Source: Marinitoga sp. 38H-ov (lineage in GTDB: Bacteria > Thermotogota > Thermotogae > Petrotogales > Petrotogaceae). Taken from it: a stretch of 48,406 nt of DNA. The notes under the pieces were generated by a model. The model saw nothing but the letters and a program-made list of their open reading frames with translations. It ran no database searches and had not been told where the DNA came from. Numbering within the stretch: the stretch's first letter is position 1; each line of letters opens with the position of its first letter. The DNA lies in NCBI RefSeq assembly GCF_011057715.1, contig NZ_LNGH01000012.1, forward strand, positions 1-48,406, in the 5' to 3' direction. The position numbers and the translations under genes are program-made. Shown piece after piece: positions 43,999-48,406 of this stretch.

Positions 43999-44208
43999 AT
44001 GGCAAAAGAAATCAAAATTTCAGATGAATTATTTGAAAAAATCAAATCAAACCTGGAAGAATATGGTTTTGAAACTGTAGATGAATATGTGGAATTTGTA
44101 TTAAATGAAGTATTAAACTCAGATGAAGAAAATAATGAAGAAGTATTCAATGAAGAAGAAGAAGAAATAATAAAAAAGAGATTACAAGATTTAGGATATC
44201 TTGATTAA
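43999..44208 (+). CDS. Small ribbon-helix-helix-like protein (2)
   Basis: The protein has 69 residues. Strand IKISDELFEKIKSNLEE, second helix TVDEYVEFVLNEVLN, a Glu/Asn-rich link and the end IIKKRLQDLGYLD. It is related to the 38598 protein over the whole length. It lies 19 bases after cysN and 13 before the phosphodiesterase start (ribosome site overlaps its own end). In both cases a small RHH protein comes right before an enzyme gene. Confidence 0.7.
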   Translation: MAKEIKISDELFEKIKSNLEEYGFETVDEYVEFVLNEVLNSDEENNEEVFNEEEEEIIKKRLQDLGYLD

Positions 44209-44221
44209 AGGAGATGCGAAT

Positions 44222-45559
44222 ATGAAAAATAAAAAATTAGTTGTAATAGGGTTGGATTGTGCTGATCCAAAACTCGTTTTTGAAGAGTTTATAGATGAAT
44301 TACCAACAATTAAGAAAATTGCAGAAGATGGAAGTTATGGTCCGTTGGAATCAACAATTCCGCCAATTACAGTTCCTGCGTGGATGTCAATGATGACAGG
44401 TAAAGATCCTGGAACATTGGGGTTTTACGGTTTTAGAAACAGAAAAGATTATTCATATGATTCTGTATTCTTTGCAAATTCAAGACTAGTAAAAGAAAAA
44501 ACAGTATGGGATAAATTAGGTGAAAAGGGTTTAAAATCAATTGTTTTAGGTGTTCCTTTAACCTACCCACCAAAATCAATAAATGGATATCTGGTGACTA
44601 GTTTCTTAACTCCAAGCACAAAATCAGAATACACCTATCCAAAATCTTTAAAAAAAGAAATAGAAAATTGGGTAGGAGAATATATGTTTGATGTTGAAAA
44701 TTTTAGAAGTAATGACAAAGAAAGACTATTAAAAGATTTATATATAATGGAAGAAAAAAGATTCACTGTTGCTAAACATTTATTAACAGAAAAAGAATGG
44801 GACTTTTTCATGATGGTTATAATGGGAACAGATAGATTACATCATGCATTCTGGGCACATTATGATAAAACTCATTTTAAACATGATCCAAATAGTAAAT
44901 TTGTAAATGCAATAAAAGATTATTATAAGTTTATTGATGAGAAAATAGAAGAATTAATAAGTACTCTTCCAGAAAACACAGAAATTCTAATAGTTTCCGA
45001 TCATGGAGTTAAAAAAATGGAAGGTGGAATAGCAATTAATGATTGGTTAATAGAAAAAGGATATTTAGCTTTAAAAGAAAAACCAGAAAAACCTACAAGA
45101 ATTGGTAAATTAATTTCTGAAGATAAAATAGATTGGTCAAAAACAAAAGCCTGGGGAATGGGAGGTTATTACGGAAGAATATTCCTTAATGTTAAAGGAA
45201 GAGAACCAAATGGAATAATTCCAAAAGAAAAATACGAAGAAGTAAGAAACCAATTAATAAAAGACTTATCTGAAATTACAGATGAAAATGGAAATAATAT
45301 AGGTACAGTTTCATTCAAACCAGAAGAAGTATACGAAAAAACAAACAATATTGCACCGGATTTAATCGTTTATTTTGGTAATTTAGACTGGCGTTCAATG
45401 GGAACAGTTGGAAATGAAACAATATGGCTTCATGAAAATGACACTGGTCCAGATGATGCAAACCATGCTCAACATGGAATGATTCTGAGTACTTTGAAAA
45501 ATGTTCCAAAAAAAATTACTGATGTCCACAAATTCATTCTTAATTTTTATAATTTATAA
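44222..45559 (+). CDS. AlkP-superfamily phosphodiesterase/nucleotide pyrophosphatase
   Basis: About 445 residues. Metal-site Asp is in VVIGLDCADPKL (Asp12), the nucleophile is probably Thr50 in PPITVPAWMSMMTGKDPG, and later IMGTDRLHHAFW, EILIVSDHGVKKM and NHAQHGMIL provide the remaining ligands. This is the type I phosphodiesterase/nucleotide pyrophosphatase group. In a PAPS operon it might hydrolyse APS, PAPS or pAp, or act on a sulfated product; substrate unknown. ATG 44222 has AAGGAGATG; TTG 44201 is less likely. Confidence 0.85.
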   Translation: MKNKKLVVIGLDCADPKLVFEEFIDELPTIKKIAEDGSYGPLESTIPPITVPAWMSMMTGKDPGTLGFYGFRNRKDYSYDSVFFANSRLVKEKTVWDKLGEKGLKSIVLGVPLTYPPKSINGYLVTSFLTPSTKSEYTYPKSLKKEIENWVGEYMFDVENFRSNDKERLLKDLYIMEEKRFTVAKHLLTEKEWDFFMMVIMGTDRLHHAFWAHYDKTHFKHDPNSKFVNAIKDYYKFIDEKIEELISTLPENTEILIVSDHGVKKMEGGIAINDWLIEKGYLALKEKPEKPTRIGKLISEDKIDWSKTKAWGMGGYYGRIFLNVKGREPNGIIPKEKYEEVRNQLIKDLSEITDENGNNIGTVSFKPEEVYEKTNNIAPDLIVYFGNLDWRSMGTVGNETIWLHENDTGPDDANHAQHGMILSTLKNVPKKITDVHKFILNFYNL

Positions 45560-45590
45560 ATAACCTGGAGCTTTTTGGCTCCAGGTTATT
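45559..45590. terminator. Bidirectional terminator closing the sulfate operon
   Basis: 13-bp perfect stem AATAACCTGGAGC/GCTCCAGGTTATT, loop TTTTTG, between two convergent genes. Confidence 0.92.
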
Positions 45591-46863
45591 ATTTAGGTAA
45601 TTTATACCCATATAAATTTCTTGAAATTTTATTTTTTAAATATATCTTTCTTTCAAGAATTAACTTATCATTAATATCATTTTGAATTTCACTCTCTTTA
45701 CTGTAATCATATACCTCAATTTTTTTATTGTTTATTTTTGCTATGTTAGTTATTTCATAAACACTATCAATTACAGAACTTCCTATTCTCTTATAACCAA
45801 AAGCTATTTCTTCCCTTGAACTTTCAATAAATATATTCTCTTCTCCAAAAAGATATCTACTAATTATTTCATGAATTCGCCTGGTTGAAAATATTCCTTT
45901 ATCATCTATCTTAATTTTATTTGCATTTTTCCCAATAAAACTTAAAGGAACATGCAAAATTTCTTCTATTAATCCATTTCCAGGATGTTCAAAAATACCA
46001 TTTTCACCAAACGCTTCACCGTGATCAGAAACAACCACTACTAAACTATTTTCCAAATTAAATTTTTTATCTATCTCATTTATTAAAATTTCTAAATTCT
46101 TATCTAAATAATCAACTTCACCTTCATACAACTCTTTCAAAAATTCAATTTCTTTTTTCTTTAAATTTAATGGCATATAATACAATTTCTTAATTATTTC
46201 TTGTGCTTTTTCAAGCTTCTTTTTATTTAAGTAAGGAGCTCCATAAGGTGTATGTGTATCCATAAGATGTATAAATCCAAAATACTTATTTTCTTTAGAA
46301 ATTTCAATATTTTTAAAAGTATTTAAAATTTCTTCTATTCTTACTTTAGTTTCAAATGATGTATTCCTGATATTAAAATCATTTTTTGTTATTTTAAACG
46401 CTATAGGTTTATAGAATTTATTATATACAAGCTTTATTAAAGATTTTAATTTTTTATAATCATTTAAATATTTAATAATTTCATTTTTTTTATTATTATT
46501 TTCTTTTTTTAATCTCATTATTTCACTTTCACTTTTTTCAAAAAAATCGTTAAAATATCCTTTATTAATATAATAACCAAAAGCTCTTGAAGTCACTGTA
46601 TTCCCTGTAATAAATATATCTAAATATTCTAGTTGATTAGCTATTTTTGGTAAAAATGTATATAAGCTTTTCATTATTTTAGAATTTTTTATAATCTGAA
46701 ATGGGTAGGTACCTGTTAATATAGATGGAACAGCAAAAAATGTATTTGGAGCTACTGAATAAGCATTATTGATAGAAAGGTCTACTTTCTTTGAAAATTC
46801 CATTTTATCGAAATAATCTTTTCTTAAACAGTCGGTAATTATTAAAAAAATATTTTTATTCAT
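45589..46863 (-). CDS. Sulfatase-fold protein without formylglycine motif
   Basis: About 424 residues. The start at 46863 (MNKNIFLIITDCLRKDYF) follows AAGGAGAG and is preferred over 46914. Metal-site Asp is Asp11. The nucleophile region reads SVAPNTFFAVPSILTGTYP, with Thr41 where sulfatases have the Cys/Ser of C-x-P-S-R, so formylglycine cannot form. LMDTHTPYGAP and VVVVSDHGEAFGENG supply other ligands. It may be a phosphotransferase, such as one acting on surface glycans, rather than a sulfatase. No signal peptide. Convergent to the sulfate operon. Confidence 0.75.
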   Translation of the reverse strand: MNKNIFLIITDCLRKDYFDKMEFSKKVDLSINNAYSVAPNTFFAVPSILTGTYPFQIIKNSKIMKSLYTFLPKIANQLEYLDIFITGNTVTSRAFGYYINKGYFNDFFEKSESEIMRLKKENNNKKNEIIKYLNDYKKLKSLIKLVYNKFYKPIAFKITKNDFNIRNTSFETKVRIEEILNTFKNIEISKENKYFGFIHLMDTHTPYGAPYLNKKKLEKAQEIIKKLYYMPLNLKKKEIEFLKELYEGEVDYLDKNLEILINEIDKKFNLENSLVVVVSDHGEAFGENGIFEHPGNGLIEEILHVPLSFIGKNANKIKIDDKGIFSTRRIHEIISRYLFGEENIFIESSREEIAFGYKRIGSSVIDSVYEITNIAKINNKKIEVYDYSKESEIQNDINDKLILERKIYLKNKISRNLYGYKLPK

Positions 46864-47337
46864 TAAATCTCTCCTTTTCAAAGCAATATTATTGATTAGT
46901 TTCCAAAAATTCATTTTTTCTTAGTTTTTTAATAATCTTTTTCTTTTTGATATTTAAAAAGATCTTATTATAAATATTTTAATATTTTTATTATTTTATT
47001 TTTATACTATCTCCAAATCACTTTTCTGTTTTATATATTTTGCTCACCATTTTTTCCTCAAACTTTTTATGTCCAACTAGATCACTTTTTTGAGTGTCCT
47101 CACATTCATTCCATTTGAAGATGGAAACCCTATTTTTTAATGCATTCAGGAATTTTTTTCTCATATTCCTTCCAACATAAGAGTCAAATAATCCTACACT
47201 TTTGATTCCAGTGTGTTATAAAATTAGGAAATTTTTTTACTTTAGGTATTCTATATCCGTAATCACCCCATGGAATATTTGGAGAAAAAATAAGAAAATG
47301 ATATCATTAAACTAAAGGAATGAAAGGGGTGTTTGTT
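46864..47337. other. Intergenic region with short coding scraps
   Basis: No intact gene. On the minus strand near 47200-47020 a scrap reads KFLNALKNRVSIFKWNECED, then QKSDLVGHKKFEEKMVSKIY, with stops around it. It may be left over from another mobile gene. The stretch next to 47338 could be the left end of the IS3 element, but I could not find a convincing terminal repeat. Confidence 0.4.
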
Positions 47338-48406
47338 ATGAAAAATAGAAATAAGTATTCTCCTGATTTCAAACTTCAAGTTGTTAAAGAATATCTTAAT
47401 TCTGATAAGTCTTTATCCGATATTGCTATATGATTCCTTCATCTCACACTTTACATAAATGGGTTAAAAAATATGAGGAATCCGGTTATGATGATAATGT
47501 ATTTAATTCTAAGAAAGGAAGGCCTAAGTCCATTATTTCTGATATTTCTAAGGTTCCTCCTTTTATTTATGAGTCTGCTGGTATTGTTAAACCTGATAAT
47601 AATTCCAATGATACTAATTCTTTAAAGAAGAAGATTGAATATTATGAACGTCTTCTTATTGAAAAGGAATTGCTTATTAAAATGCAAGAAGATGAGATTA
47701 ACTTTTTAACACAACTGGAAAAAGTAACTTTTATTGGTGTTTTTTTGATTATTTTTAAATATAGAGATTTTTTCTACTTCTTTTTTACTCAATCGTTATA
47801 ACATTAGTTCCAGTTCAATACCAGGTTGTTTTTTGTTAACCAGAAAGTCTTATTTTAAAGGTCATTCCTATACTGCTGACGGTAAAAAAGTTTCTGATGA
47901 TTATATTAAACAATTGCTTGTTGATTTGTTATCTATTGATGACCCTTTGAATCCTGAGTTCTTTTACAAAACTCTTGGTTCTAAGAAGTTAGCTGCTATT
48001 TTTAGACACAAGTATAAATTAATCACAAAAAGATTCATAGATTAAGAAAAGAATTAAGTCTTATTAGAAATTATCGTCATCATCCAAAACATCCTAAAAG
48101 AAGACCTAAAAATCACGACATTACCAGACCTAATCAATACTGGGAATCATATATTAAATTTATCCCCACTAAATATGATGGTTCGCAATACTTACTATAA
48201 TCGATAGTTTTGATAGGGCTGTTGTTGGTGTTTATATTGGTAATTTGCTAAAGACTTTATTTCAACTTTAAGAAAAGCTATTAAGAGGTGCTACTCCTGA
48301 TAATCTCATTATTAGGTCAGATAATGTCCATTTGCTAAAATTACTGCTGCTTTTATGGATGAATTAAACATTATTCATGAATTTGGTTACAAGAATAATC
48401 CTAACT
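47338..48406 (+). pseudogene. IS3-family transposase OrfA/OrfB, decayed, runs off window
   Basis: ATG 47338 opens NKYSPDFKLQVVKEYLNSDK, the OrfA helix-turn-helix, broken at 47430, then LHKWVKKYEESGYDD and KKGRPKSI, followed by a leucine-zipper-like helix. OrfB fragments follow in other frames: RLRKELSLIRNYRHHPKHPK and RRPKNHDITRPNQYWESYIK, then IIRSDN and a continuing frame at the edge. The catalytic Asp of the W-x-x-D-I motif is Tyr here (WESYIK), and at least five frameshifts occur. Codons end in T more than those of its neighbours, which indicates a foreign source. Confidence 0.78.

Overview
The window is very AT-rich, with A/T-ending codons, short gaps, strong AGGAGG ribosome sites and compact operons. 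The gene families (NadX-NadA-NadC instead of NadB, AAA/PD-(D/E)XK repeats, DUF1659-DUF2922 pairs, SHOCT proteins, Lcl-domain proteins) suggest a Petrotogales-type member of the Thermotogota such as Marinitoga. This is an inference from gene families; no rRNA or tRNA is present to fix the taxonomy.

Layout. (1) 1-306: left end of an IS110-family element, with the transposase N-terminus leaving the window and a structured leader that may encode its bridge RNA. (2) 307-7.5 kb: a copper/metal stress operon on + : HMA copper chaperone with His-rich tail, CsoR repressor, DUF1858-like and DUF302 proteins, four SHOCT proteins, a broken RseC-like gene, two secreted proteins (one Met-rich), a relic joining an RND exporter fragment to an alkaline phosphatase fragment, a CPH-type copper P-ATPase and a DUF1450 protein. 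(3) 7.6-8.8 kb: a frameshifted Lcl-domain protein. (4) 8.85-13.3 kb on - : a large helicase-nuclease (DUF4011-like, SF1 helicase, Vsr-like nuclease), probably defensive, with two small genes downstream. (5) 13.6-16.1 kb: Cd/Zn P-ATPase with a near-consensus ArsR/SmtB operator, and convergent to it an ArsR repressor carrying both metal-site types. (6) 16.2-18.8 kb: the complete nadX-nadA-nadC operon making nicotinate mononucleotide from aspartate. (7) 19.5-24.3 kb on - : three AAA-ATPase/PD-(D/E)XK proteins, two of them close paralogs.

(8) 24.3-35.7 kb is an accessory island. Two nearly identical DUF1659-DUF2922 modules in the same orientation (about 24.33-24.99 and 34.66-35.38 kb), each preceded by the same palindrome, flank about 9.7 kb of defence-type genes: a small orphan protein, a candidate small RNA with two potential pseudoknot repeats, a PemK/MazF-like toxin, a Kiwa system (kwaA-kwaB), a DUF2188 protein, a large protein with a HEPN-like RxxxxH motif, and a decayed Gabija system (gajA broken, gajB nearly gone) invaded by a TnpB element. 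Several unidentified frameshifted fragments lie in between.

(9) 36.1-45.6 kb on + : a PHP phosphatase, a polysaccharide flippase, and a sulfate-activation operon (RHH protein, APS kinase, SLC13 transporter, unknown protein, CysD, CysN with a degenerate APS-kinase tail, second RHH protein, AlkP-superfamily phosphodiesterase). It should import and activate sulfate to PAPS. No APS/PAPS reductase or sulfite reductase is nearby, so sulfation of a surface glycan or another molecule is at least as likely as assimilation. A convergent sulfatase-fold gene follows. (10) 47.3 kb to the end: a badly decayed IS3-family transposase.

Most accessory genes are pseudogenes with single-base indels, often in homopolymers, while core genes (nad, cys, metal ATPases) are intact. 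That pattern argues for real decay, but sequencing error in homopolymers cannot be excluded.
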